This document shows, piece by piece, positions 45,105 through 53,413 of a stretch of DNA of 64,000 nucleotides; within the stretch, counting starts at the first letter, position 1, and every line of letters begins with the position of its first letter. Source of the DNA: Pseudomonas putida (lineage in GTDB: Bacteria > Pseudomonadota > Gammaproteobacteria > Pseudomonadales > Pseudomonadaceae); assembly GCF_002025705.1 (NCBI RefSeq), contig NZ_CP018846.1, positions 2,967,501 to 3,031,500 of the forward strand. Reading direction: 5' to 3'. Made by a program: the position numbers and the translations under genes. Below the pieces are notes generated by a model. It was not told the origin of the DNA. It worked only from the letters and a program-made list of their open reading frames with translations, and did no database searches.

Positions 45105-46394
45105 TCAGTTACGCGTCACCCGCCAGACGGTGTTGGCCAGGTCGTCGGCGATGATCAACGCACCACGCGGGTCGACCGTCACCCCCACCGGCCGGCCTCG
45201 GGTCTTGCCATCCTCCCCGCGGAACCCCGTGGCAAAGTCGATCGGCTGACCGGCCGGCTTGCCCTCCTTGAACGGCACGAAGATCACCTTGTAGCCCACC
45301 GGATTCGGGCGATTCCAGCTACCGTGCTCGCCCACGAACACTCCGTCGGCAAAGCGTTCGCCCATGGCCGGGCTGGAGAAATCCACCCCCAGCGCGGCAA
45401 CGTGCGAACCCAGGCTGTAATCGGGCTTGAGCGCGGCGGCCACCTTGCCCGGGTTCTGCGGCCTGACCCGCTCATCGACGTTCTGCCCCCAGTAACTGTA
45501 GGGCCAGCCATAGAATCCGCCCTCCCGTACCGAGGTGAGGTAGTCCGGCACCAGGTCCGGGCCCAGCTCGTCACGCTCGTTGACCACTGCCCACAGCTGC
45601 CCGCTGCCCGGTTGAATGGTCAACGCCGTCGGGTTGCGCAAGCCTGTGGCGTAAGGCCTGTGCGCGCCGGTCACGGCGTCGATCTGCCAGACCATGGCGC
45701 GGTCGATCTCAACCTCCATGCCGCGCTCGGTGATGTTGCTGTTCGAGCCGATGCCCACATACAGGTAGCGGCCATCAGGGCTGATGGTCAGCGCCTTGGT
45801 CCAGTGGTGGTTGATCTCGGCCGGCAAGTCGGTGACCTTGGTTGGCGGGCCGCCGGCCTTGGTCTGGCCGTCCTGGTAATCGAACCGCACAAGCGCATCC
45901 TGGTTGGCCACGTACAGCTTGCCGTCGGCAAAAGCCAGGCCGTAGGGCGCGTTGAGGCCCTCGGCGAACACCGTCTGCAGCTCGTACGCGCCATCACCAT
46001 CGGCGTCGCGCAGCAGGGTCAGGCGGTTGCCGCCCTGGACCTGGGTATTGCCCTTGGCCTTGATCTGGCTGGCAATCACGTCCTTGGGCTTGAGCTTGGC
46101 AGCACTGCCACCCCGCCCTTCGGCGACCAGGATATCGCCATTAGGCAGCACCAGGCTCTGACGCGGGATCTTCAGGCCAGTGGCAATGGCAGTGATGCTG
46201 AAGCCCTCGGGCACGGTGGGTTTCTGCTCGCCCCACTGCGCCGGTTGCGCGATTTTCATGCTCGGCAGCAGGCCGCGCTCGGGAGCGGGCAATTTCGGGT
46301 CGGGGCCCAGGGCCTGTGTCGGCTCGCCGTCACCGCCACAGGCGGCCAGCAACAGTGCCACGCTCAACAGCGACCATCCATGCAACGGCTTCAT
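45105..46394 (-). CDS. L-sorbosone dehydrogenase-like PQQ/beta-propeller lipoprotein
   Basis: A 429-residue exported protein; the signal ends in a lipobox (LLSVALLLAAC followed by GGDGEP). The body has the six-bladed propeller pattern of sugar/sorbosone dehydrogenases: GFSITAIATGLKIPRQSLVL, AEGLNAPYGLAFADGKLYVA, TKALTISPDGRYLYVGIGSN, GLRNPTALTIQPGSGQLWAV, GEHGSWNRPNPVGYKV and RGRPVGVTVDPRGALIIADD. Such proteins oxidise sugars with PQQ, but some have lost activity, so the substrate is open. It overlaps the upstream DUF2231 gene by ATGA, and that membrane partner may anchor or accept electrons. Confidence 0.83.
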   Translation of the reverse strand: MKPLHGWSLLSVALLLAACGGDGEPTQALGPDPKLPAPERGLLPSMKIAQPAQWGEQKPTVPEGFSITAIATGLKIPRQSLVLPNGDILVAEGRGGSAAKLKPKDVIASQIKAKGNTQVQGGNRLTLLRDADGDGAYELQTVFAEGLNAPYGLAFADGKLYVANQDALVRFDYQDGQTKAGGPPTKVTDLPAEINHHWTKALTISPDGRYLYVGIGSNSNITERGMEVEIDRAMVWQIDAVTGAHRPYATGLRNPTALTIQPGSGQLWAVVNERDELGPDLVPDYLTSVREGGFYGWPYSYWGQNVDERVRPQNPGKVAAALKPDYSLGSHVAALGVDFSSPAMGERFADGVFVGEHGSWNRPNPVGYKVIFVPFKEGKPAGQPIDFATGFRGEDGKTRGRPVGVTVDPRGALIIADDLANTVWRVTRN

Positions 46395-46819
46395 GCCTCA
46401 CCTCCCGAACGCAGATTGCTCATGCCCAGCCATGCGGCCACACAGGCCAGTACGCTGACGATCAGCGACAGCACCAGGCCCGCCGGCATCACCGCCCAGG
46501 CGTCCTTGGCATGCTCGAAGGCATTGATCAGCCCCAGCCCCCAGGTCACCAGCAACAGCAGGAAGTACAGGGTCGGCCGCCCGCCCTTGCGCGGGGCGCG
46601 GATCAGGTTGGCCAGGGCAAACAACAGCGCCAGGCCGCAGAACAGCAAGCCACCGGCAATCAGCCAGGCGGCGAAGTTGCTCCACTGGATCTGGTAGCTC
46701 TTGAAGTAGGCAATGTCGCTCAGCAACGCGCCGAGAAACAGCGGGACCGTGCCGGCCAGCAGTATCGCGTGCAGCGGGCTGGGCGTGCATCGGTAGAGGG
46801 TTTGCTCTGTAGCGGTCAC
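46391..46819 (-). CDS. DUF2231 family membrane protein
   Basis: A 142-residue protein with four helices (LHAILLAGTVPLFLGALLSD, WLIAGGLLFCGLALLFALAN, TLYFLLLLVTWGLGLINAFE, LVLSLIVSVLACVAAWLGM). DUF2231 proteins often sit beside periplasmic oxidoreductases and may carry haem or electrons, though I see no obvious haem motif apart from single histidines. Its stop overlaps the start of the sorbosone dehydrogenase-like gene, so they are translationally coupled. Confidence 0.78.
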   Translation of the reverse strand: MTATEQTLYRCTPSPLHAILLAGTVPLFLGALLSDIAYFKSYQIQWSNFAAWLIAGGLLFCGLALLFALANLIRAPRKGGRPTLYFLLLLVTWGLGLINAFEHAKDAWAVMPAGLVLSLIVSVLACVAAWLGMSNLRSGGEA

Positions 46820-46990
46820 GGCGCCTCCTTATCAGTCGGTGACCCGGGGCTGACAGACTGGCGCGGGGCCTGGTCCATCAGGCGTGCGCAGGGTGCGCTT
46901 AAGAAAGGATCACCTTGACGTTCGGATAGTTCACCGCTTGGCTTGATAGAAATATCCTGAAAGACTCTGCGCGTCAGAACGAGGGATACC

Positions 46991-47290
46991 ATGAAAACTT
47001 GCAGCACACGACCTTATGCGTACTGGACCGCGCACGCCTTTCTGGCCATCAGCCTGGTGCTCAATGCCGGCTGTTCGAGCAAAAACAGCAAGGCGCGCCA
47101 CTACGCCGCCGCGCCGGGCTCCAACTGTTACGCCAAGGCGCTGCCGAGCACAGGCGAAGGCGGCCTGGCCTGGGGCAACACCCTGGGCATTGCCAAGCAG
47201 AAGTCATTGAACAACTGCATCCGCTATGCCGGCCGCTCCGGTGGCACGCCAGACACGTGCCAGGTGGTGCTGGCCAAGTGCAAGAACTGA
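46991..47290 (+). CDS. Small lipoprotein of unknown function
   Basis: A 99-residue protein with a long signal and a lipobox (ISLVLNAGC followed by SSKNSK). The mature ~70 residues contain four further cysteines (NCYAKAL, NNCIRYAG, DTCQVVL, KCKN), likely two disulfides in the periplasm. The ending CQVVLAKCKN recalls small DUF4189-like domains, but this is weak. A GAGGGA ribosome site precedes the ATG. No partner is apparent. Confidence 0.68.
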   Translation: MKTCSTRPYAYWTAHAFLAISLVLNAGCSSKNSKARHYAAAPGSNCYAKALPSTGEGGLAWGNTLGIAKQKSLNNCIRYAGRSGGTPDTCQVVLAKCKN

Positions 47291-47293
47291 CCG

Positions 47294-48112
47294 TTACGTC
47301 GGTTCTGCGCTGTCGAGCAGCGCGTCGAGAACGCTTTCGAGTTCGGCTAGCTCGATTTCCACCAGCGCCCCCGCTTGCGCGTAGCGCTGGTCACAGTCGA
47401 TGACTACCTGCACGCTCCGGCGTGCCTGGTTTCCCGGATATTTGCGCAACGTCAGCTCGACCTTCCCTGCGCTGAGCCAGGTGTCGCTGTCGACCGACCA
47501 GCGATTGTCATCGAACGCCAAGAGGCAGGTCCCCTGCCTTGTATCGATGATCCGCGGCCGGTAGACCCAGTGCGTGTTACCTGCCTCCCAAGGGGTGAGC
47601 AGCAGCCGGTAGCGGTCATCTGCCGAGCGCGATTGAATCTCCATCTCGTCAGCGGGCACGCCGTTGGCGGCAACGTAGCGTTCGAACGCCTCGAACTGGG
47701 CACCGATGCGCCCCGCTCCCCGGTAGTAATCGACGTGCTTTCTGTACCCCGCAAATGCCGCAGACTCCGGGCCGTCGGCATGCAGCGAGACAATGGCGGC
47801 ACACTGCACCAGCCAGTAGATTTCATCGGACAGTTCGTGGGCCTTGCTACTGCCCAGGTCGATCGCCTTTGACAGCAGCTCGCTGGCCAGTTGCTGGCCA
47901 AGCTCGCGCAACCCCGCCTCGTCCACCGACAGCCGTGCTTCAACAGCCTGAGCGACAAATGCCGTATAGCGCTGTTGCAGTGAATCGCCTGCCAGGCTCA
48001 GCACAGGGCACTGCGGCGGTGGCAGGTCGAGTGGTTCGGGCAAGCTGTTGCGCGGCAGGTGGGAAAGGTTGATCACCTGTGACTTCCTTGTGAGGTAATG
48101 GACGCCCGTCAT
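47294..48112 (-). CDS. Hypothetical protein next to ycaO
   Basis: A 272-residue soluble protein with no membrane segment or signal peptide. It is acidic, helix-rich in the first half (LRELGQQLASELLSKAIDLG) and strand-rich in the second (DDRYRLLLTPWEAGNTHWVY; VELTLRKYPGNQARRSVQVV). I do not recognise a family. GAGG lies six bases before the ATG. It follows the OsmC-YcaO gene on the same strand by 48 bases, so the two may be co-transcribed and it might be linked to that enzyme. Confidence 0.6.
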   Translation of the reverse strand: MTGVHYLTRKSQVINLSHLPRNSLPEPLDLPPPQCPVLSLAGDSLQQRYTAFVAQAVEARLSVDEAGLRELGQQLASELLSKAIDLGSSKAHELSDEIYWLVQCAAIVSLHADGPESAAFAGYRKHVDYYRGAGRIGAQFEAFERYVAANGVPADEMEIQSRSADDRYRLLLTPWEAGNTHWVYRPRIIDTRQGTCLLAFDDNRWSVDSDTWLSAGKVELTLRKYPGNQARRSVQVVIDCDQRYAQAGALVEIELAELESVLDALLDSAEPT

Positions 48113-48160
48113 GCTACCTCAAGCACCGCGAAGGGGGCGCAACGCGCCCCCGAGGGGCTG

Positions 48161-50347
48161 TCAGGCAAATTTGGCCCTGGCAGCATGCAGCTTCTTGTAG
48201 CTCTCGATCAGGCGCAGATGGCGGTCCAGCCCTTCGAGCTTCATGCTGGTCGGGGTCAGCCCGTAGAAGCGCACGCTGCCGTCCACCGAACCCAGCACCG
48301 CGTCCATCCGCGGGTTGCCGAACATGCGGCGGAAGTTGGCCTCGTAGTCGGCCATTTCCAGCTCTTCATCCAGCTGCACTTCCAGCACCACGTTCAACGC
48401 CTGGTAGAACAGGCCGCGCTCGACCGTGTTGTCGTTGAACTGCAGGAACGCCTCGACCAGCTCCTTGGCGTCCTCGAAGCGCTTGAGCGCCAGGCAGATC
48501 AGCAGTTTCAGCTCAAGAATGGTCAATTGGCCCCACACCGTGTTCTCGTCGAACTCGACGCCGATCAGGGTGGTGATGGTGGTGTAGTCATCCACCTCGC
48601 AGTTGTCCAGGCGCCGGCGCAGGGCGCGCAGGGCGCGGTCGTCGAGGCTGTGCAGGTTGAGGATGTCGGCACGGAAGCCCAGGGCGCGGTTGGTGTTGTC
48701 CCAGATCAGGTCCTCGACCGGGTAGATCTCGGAATAACCTGGCACCAGGATGCGGCAGGCGGTGGCGCCGAGGTTGTCGTACACGGCCATGTACACCTCT
48801 TTGCCGAGGTCTTCGAGTATGCCGAACAGGGTCGCGGCTTCCTGGGTATTGGAGTCCTCGCCATGGCCGGAGAAGTCCCACTCGACGAATTCGAAATCGG
48901 CCTTGGCGCTGAAGAAGCGCCACGACACCACACCGCTGGAGTCGATGAAGTGCTCGACGAAGTTGTTCGGCTCGGTCAGCGCATGGCTCTCGAAGGTCGG
49001 CTGCGGCAGGTCGTTGAGGCCCTCGAAGCTGCGCCCTTGCAGCAGCTCGGTGAGGCTGCGCTCCAGCGCCACCTCAAAGCTTGGGTGGGCGCCGAACGAG
49101 GCGAACACGCCACCGGTGCGCGGGTTCATCAAAGTCACGCACATCACCGGGAATTCACCGCCCAGCGAGGCGTCCTTGACCAGCACCGGGAAGCCCTGCT
49201 CTTCCAGGCCCTGGATGCCGGCGAGGATGGCCGGGTACTTGGCCAGCACCTCCTGCGGGACGTCCGGCAGGGCCAGCTCGCCTTCGAGGATTTCGCGCTT
49301 GACCGCGCGCTCGAAGATTTCCGACAGGCACTGCACCTGGGCTTCGGCCAAGGTGTTGCCGGCGCTCATGCCGTTGCTGAGGAACAGGTTTTCGATCAGG
49401 TTGGACGGGAAGTACACCACCTGTTCGTCGGACTGGCGCACGAACGGCAGCGAGCAGATGCCGCGCTCGGTGTTGCCCGAGTTGGTGTCGTACAGGTGCG
49501 AACCGCGCAGCTCACCGTCCGCGTTGTAGATTTCCAGGCAGTTCTCGTCGAGGATTTCCGCCGGCAGCGCGTCTTTCGGGCCCGGCTTGAACCACTGCTC
49601 GTTCGGGTAATGCACGAACGGCGCATTGGCGATGTCCTCGCCCCAGAACTGGTCGTTGTAGAAGAAGTTGCAGTTCAAGCGCTCGATGAACTCGCCCAGC
49701 GCCGAGGCCAGTGCGGCCTCCTTGGTCGAACCCTTGCCGTTGGTGAAGCACATCGGCGACTGCGCGTCGCGCACATGCAGCGACCAGACGTTGGGCACGA
49801 TGTTGCGCCACGAGGCGATTTCGATCTTCATGCCCAGCCCGGCGAGGATGCCGGACATGTTGGCGATGGTCTGCTCCAGTGGCAGGTCCTTGCCGGGGAT
49901 GTAGGTGGTGGTGTCGGCCACCGGCATCAGCAGGCCCTGGGCATCGGCGTCGAGGTTGTCGACTTCTTCGATGATGAACTCGGGGCCGGTCTGCACCACC
50001 TTTTTCACGGTGCAACGTTCGATAGAGCGCAGGATGCCCTGGCGGTCCTTCTCGGAAATGTCCTCGGGCAGCTCGACCTGGATCTTGAAGATCTGGTTGT
50101 AGCGGTTCTCGGGGTCGACGATGTTGTTCTGCGACAGGCGGATGTTTTCGGTGGGGATATCGCGGGTCTGGCAATACAGCTTGACGAAATACGCCGCGCA
50201 CAGGGCCGACGAGGCCAGGAAATAGTCGAACGGGCCCGGGGCCGAGCCATCGCCTTTGTAGCGGATCGGCTGGTCGGCGATCACCGTGAAGTCGTCGAAC
50301 TTGGCTTCAAGACGAAGGTTGTCGAGAAAATTGACCTTGATTTCCAT
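48161..50347 (-). CDS. ycaO: OsmC-YcaO fusion protein
   Basis: A 728-residue two-domain protein. Residues ~1-130 are an OsmC domain with both thiols (Cys50 in LASSALCAAYF, Cys112 in SIERCTVKKVV). From ~150 (YIPGKDLPLEQTIANMSGIL) it follows E. coli YcaO closely: NVWSLHVRDAQSPMCFTNGK, ALASALGEFIERLNCNFFYN, LSNGMSAGNTLAEAQVQCLS, ASFGAHPSFEVALERSLTEL. It ends in a TPR-like tail (KRFEDAKELVEAFLQFNDNT). YcaO proteins use ATP to activate backbone amides; E. coli YcaO helps RimO methylthiolate ribosomal protein S12. No peptide substrate or azoline cluster is nearby, so an S12-type role is more likely than antibiotic synthesis. The start at 50347 (MEIKVNFLDN) excludes a REP-derived extension. Confidence 0.9.
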   Translation of the reverse strand: MEIKVNFLDNLRLEAKFDDFTVIADQPIRYKGDGSAPGPFDYFLASSALCAAYFVKLYCQTRDIPTENIRLSQNNIVDPENRYNQIFKIQVELPEDISEKDRQGILRSIERCTVKKVVQTGPEFIIEEVDNLDADAQGLLMPVADTTTYIPGKDLPLEQTIANMSGILAGLGMKIEIASWRNIVPNVWSLHVRDAQSPMCFTNGKGSTKEAALASALGEFIERLNCNFFYNDQFWGEDIANAPFVHYPNEQWFKPGPKDALPAEILDENCLEIYNADGELRGSHLYDTNSGNTERGICSLPFVRQSDEQVVYFPSNLIENLFLSNGMSAGNTLAEAQVQCLSEIFERAVKREILEGELALPDVPQEVLAKYPAILAGIQGLEEQGFPVLVKDASLGGEFPVMCVTLMNPRTGGVFASFGAHPSFEVALERSLTELLQGRSFEGLNDLPQPTFESHALTEPNNFVEHFIDSSGVVSWRFFSAKADFEFVEWDFSGHGEDSNTQEAATLFGILEDLGKEVYMAVYDNLGATACRILVPGYSEIYPVEDLIWDNTNRALGFRADILNLHSLDDRALRALRRRLDNCEVDDYTTITTLIGVEFDENTVWGQLTILELKLLICLALKRFEDAKELVEAFLQFNDNTVERGLFYQALNVVLEVQLDEELEMADYEANFRRMFGNPRMDAVLGSVDGSVRFYGLTPTSMKLEGLDRHLRLIESYKKLHAARAKFA

Positions 50348-50431
50348 GCGGGAAGTACCGTGATTTAAACGTGCAAAACGAAATTGGCCGGCATTATCCG
50401 GGTTTTCGCCCCGGAAGTCCTCTGCGTATCT

Positions 50432-50518
50432 CTGTGGGAGCGGGTTTACCCGCGAACACGGGCAAGGCCCGTGCCATCCACCGCGGCGCTTGCTTCGCGG
50501 GTAAACCCGCTCCCACAG
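50432..50518. repeat. REP-type inverted pair, 'GGGTTTACCCGC' class
   Basis: CTGTGGGAGCGGGTTTACCC and its inverse enclose about 45 bases, with GGGCAAGGCCC inside. It occupies the middle of the 343-base gap between ycaO and the molybdenum hydroxylase operon; divergent promoters must lie on either side. Nothing else is evident there. Confidence 0.85.
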
Positions 50519-50690
50519 GGACTGCGTCAGCAACGCTTGCGCATTTCAACGAATTGCTTGCCTGATTCTCTGAACCTGCGCCCACCATCAGACCAGTGGT
50601 CGTACCACTGTGCTAGCGTTTCTGGATTGGGGAACAACGTATTCCCCAGCAGACAGCAAACGCCATCAACCGATGATCAGCAGGTGAACC

Positions 50691-51146
50691 ATGGAACTTC
50701 TTATCAACCAGAAGACCTATCAGGTCGATGCCGATGCCGACACACCCCTGCTGTGGGTGCTGCGTGACGACCTGGGCATGACCGGCACCAAATACGGTTG
50801 CGGCCTGGCCCAATGCGGCGCCTGCTCGGTGCTGGTGGACGGCAACGTCGTGCGTGCCTGTGTAACCCCCGTGGCCGGCGTGGTCGGGCGCGAGGTGACC
50901 ACCATCGAAGCCGTCGAGGCCGACGCGGTAGGCAAACGCGTGGTGGCGGCCTGGGTCGAGCACCAGGTGGCGCAGTGCGGCTACTGCCAGTCCGGCCAGG
51001 TGATGGCGGCCACGGCGCTGCTCAAGCATACCCCCAAACCCAGCGATGAGCAGATCAGCGCGGCGATGGTAAACCTCTGCCGCTGCGGCACCTACAACGC
51101 CATTCATGCCGCGGTGCATGCACTCGCCCAAGGGGAGCAGGCCTGA
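50691..51146 (+). CDS. 2Fe-2S subunit of a molybdenum hydroxylase (IorA-type)
   Basis: A 151-residue xanthine dehydrogenase-family small subunit. The plant-type 2Fe-2S cluster is bound in CGLAQCGACSVLVDGNVVRAC and the second cluster in CGYCQSGQVM plus LCRCGTYNAI, as in IorA of isoquinoline 1-oxidoreductase. It carries electrons from the Mo-cofactor subunit. Its TGA overlaps the ATG of the large subunit. Substrate is not known; an aromatic N-heterocycle or aldehyde is typical. Confidence 0.9.
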   Translation: MELLINQKTYQVDADADTPLLWVLRDDLGMTGTKYGCGLAQCGACSVLVDGNVVRACVTPVAGVVGREVTTIEAVEADAVGKRVVAAWVEHQVAQCGYCQSGQVMAATALLKHTPKPSDEQISAAMVNLCRCGTYNAIHAAVHALAQGEQA

Positions 51147-53395
51147 TGAACACGCCCGTCGATACCCCCGCAGAACTGCTCAGGCTGCAGCTGGGCGAAA
51201 CCGTCAACCTGTCGCGTCGGCGCTTCCTGGCCGGCACCGCAGTGGGTGCACTGGTGCTGGGTTTCGGCCTGCCAATGGGCTCGGCCCGGGTGCAGGCAGC
51301 GGCGGCAGCCACGCCCGAGCGCGGCACCCAGGTGCCGGCGTTTCTGGAAATCCGCCCGGACGGCAAGGTGCGCCTGCTCAGCCCGTTCATGGAAGGCGGC
51401 CAAGGCCCGTTCACCGCCATGGCGCAGATCGTCGGTGAAGAACTGGACGTCGACCCGGCCAACTTCCTGGTCGACAGCGCACCGCCGGGTGAAGCCTATG
51501 TGGTGATGGAGAACGGCATGCGCATTACCGGCGGCAGCATGTCGGTGCGCATGAGCTACCCGACCATGCGCCGCCTGGGTGCACTGGCCCGGGCCATGCT
51601 GCTGCAGGCTGCTGCCGAGCAATGGAAGGTGCCGGTCAGCGAGCTGTCCACCGAGCCTGGCAAGGTCATTCACACTGCCTCTGGCCGTTCCCTGGCCTAC
51701 GGCGAGCTGGCCGGCCGTGCCATGGACCTGCCCGTGCCGGACCCCGCCAGCGTCAAGCTGCGCGACCCCAGCCAGTTCCGCTGGATCGGCAAACCGGTGC
51801 GGCGCCTGGACGCCTACGACAAATCCACCGGCAAGGCCCAGTACTGCATCGACATCAAGGTCGACGGCATGCTCCATGCCGCCGTGCAACACGCGCCACG
51901 CCTGGGCATGACCGTGGGCAGCCTGCGCAACGAGGAGCAGGTCAAGGCCATGAAGGGCGTGCACTCGGTGCATCAGTTGCCGGGCGCCGTGGCCGTGGTC
52001 GCCGAACGCTGGTGGCACGCCAAACGCGCGGTCGAGGCAATTCAGGTGGACTGGCAAGAGCCGGGCGCCGACAGCAAGGTGCGGCCGATGCCAGCGGACT
52101 TTTCCAGCGATGGCTGGCGCGAGCACCTGGCCACCGTTGAAGGGCCGGCCCGCGACGAGGAAAACGAAGGCGATATTGCCGGCGCCCTGGCCAATGCCAA
52201 GACCAAGGTCGAGGCCAGCTACCACAACCAGTACCTCAACCATGCCCAGCTTGAGCCGCCGTCCGCCCTCGCCCGCTTCAACGCCGACGGTACCCTGGAC
52301 GTCTGGCTGCCCAACCAGGCACCCGACATGTTCCGCGACGACATCGCCAAGCGCACCGGCCTGAATGCTGCACAGATCACCTTGCACTCGCCGCTGCTCG
52401 GTGGGTTCTTTGGCCGCCACTTCCTGTATGACTCCGCCAACCCTTACCCGCAAGCCATCGCCCTGGCCAAGGCGGTCGGCCGCCCGGTCAAGTTGATCTG
52501 GAGCCGCGAGGAAGAGTTCCTGCGCGACGTGTTGCGCCCGGTCGCCGTGGTCAAGTTCCGCGCCGGGCTGGATGCCGACGGGCTGCCGGTAGCCATCGAA
52601 GCGGTCAGCGCCACAGAAGGCCCGACCGAAGCCCTCGCCGGCAAGCAAGGCGACAAGATCGACCCCACTGCCCTTGAAGGGCTGTCGGGCAAGTCCTACG
52701 CCATCGCCAACAAACGCATCGCCCAGATCTACGTCAAAGGCCCGGCGATGCTTGGCTACTGGCGCTCGGTGGGCAATTCGCTGAACGACTTCTTCTACGA
52801 GTCGTTCCTCGACGAACTGGCCGACAAGGGCGGCAAGGACCCTTACGAATTGCGCCTGCACCTGCTGCGCGACAATCAGCGCCTGACCAACCTGCTGCAT
52901 GCGGTAGCCGAGTTGTCCGGCGGCTGGAAACGCGGGCCGTTCACGGCAGAAGACGGCAGCAAGCGCGCCCGTGGTATCGCCATGGCTTCACCGTTCGGCT
53001 CCGAGGCCGCGGCAATCGCCGAAGTGTCGATCGAGAACGGCCAGGTCAAGGTGCATGACATCTGGCAGGCGATCGACCCCGGCAGCATCGTCAACCCGGC
53101 GATCATCGAGCATCAGGTCAACGGTGCAGTGGCCCTGGGGCTGTCGCAGACGCTAGTGGAGGAAGCGGTATTTATCGACGGCAAGCCCCGTGCGCGCAAT
53201 TACGACCTGTACCCGATCCTGCCGCCCTCGCGCATGGCCCGGGTGCATGTGCGCATTGTCGAGAGCGGCGCGAAGATGGGCGGTATCGGCGAGCCGCCGT
53301 TGCCAGCGGTGGCGCCTGCCGTGGCCAACGCCGTGGCGCAACTGACCGGCCAGCGGGTGCGTAGCCTGCCGCTGAGCCGCCACACCTTCAGCTGA
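51146..53395 (+). CDS. Molybdopterin-binding large subunit with Tat signal (IorB-type)
   Basis: A 749-residue catalytic subunit of the xanthine dehydrogenase family. A twin-arginine signal is at residues ~20-50 (LSRRRFLAGTAVGALVLGFG), so the complex is exported folded. The cofactor region has MEGGQGPFTAMAQIVGEELD, then GGFFGRHFLYDSANPYPQA and RSVGNSLNDFFYESFLDELA, and the ending KMGGIGEPPLPAVAPAVANA holds the active-site glutamate. The two-subunit form without an FAD subunit and with a cytochrome partner marks the IorB/aldehyde oxidoreductase group that feeds the respiratory chain. Confidence 0.9.
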   Translation: MNTPVDTPAELLRLQLGETVNLSRRRFLAGTAVGALVLGFGLPMGSARVQAAAAATPERGTQVPAFLEIRPDGKVRLLSPFMEGGQGPFTAMAQIVGEELDVDPANFLVDSAPPGEAYVVMENGMRITGGSMSVRMSYPTMRRLGALARAMLLQAAAEQWKVPVSELSTEPGKVIHTASGRSLAYGELAGRAMDLPVPDPASVKLRDPSQFRWIGKPVRRLDAYDKSTGKAQYCIDIKVDGMLHAAVQHAPRLGMTVGSLRNEEQVKAMKGVHSVHQLPGAVAVVAERWWHAKRAVEAIQVDWQEPGADSKVRPMPADFSSDGWREHLATVEGPARDEENEGDIAGALANAKTKVEASYHNQYLNHAQLEPPSALARFNADGTLDVWLPNQAPDMFRDDIAKRTGLNAAQITLHSPLLGGFFGRHFLYDSANPYPQAIALAKAVGRPVKLIWSREEEFLRDVLRPVAVVKFRAGLDADGLPVAIEAVSATEGPTEALAGKQGDKIDPTALEGLSGKSYAIANKRIAQIYVKGPAMLGYWRSVGNSLNDFFYESFLDELADKGGKDPYELRLHLLRDNQRLTNLLHAVAELSGGWKRGPFTAEDGSKRARGIAMASPFGSEAAAIAEVSIENGQVKVHDIWQAIDPGSIVNPAIIEHQVNGAVALGLSQTLVEEAVFIDGKPRARNYDLYPILPPSRMARVHVRIVESGAKMGGIGEPPLPAVAPAVANAVAQLTGQRVRSLPLSRHTFS

Positions 53396-53413
53396 CCGGA
53401 CAAGGACCGCCCC

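Noticed and set aside
48161..50347. Azoline peptide antibiotic (microcin-like) cluster at the YcaO gene
   Set aside because: There is no precursor peptide, E1-like or dehydrogenase partner, and the protein follows the E. coli YcaO type with a TPR-like tail.
48098..50368. 756-residue open frame opposite the OsmC-YcaO gene
   Set aside because: It has a Val/Gln/His-rich shadow composition and no motif, while the minus-strand frame follows E. coli YcaO closely.
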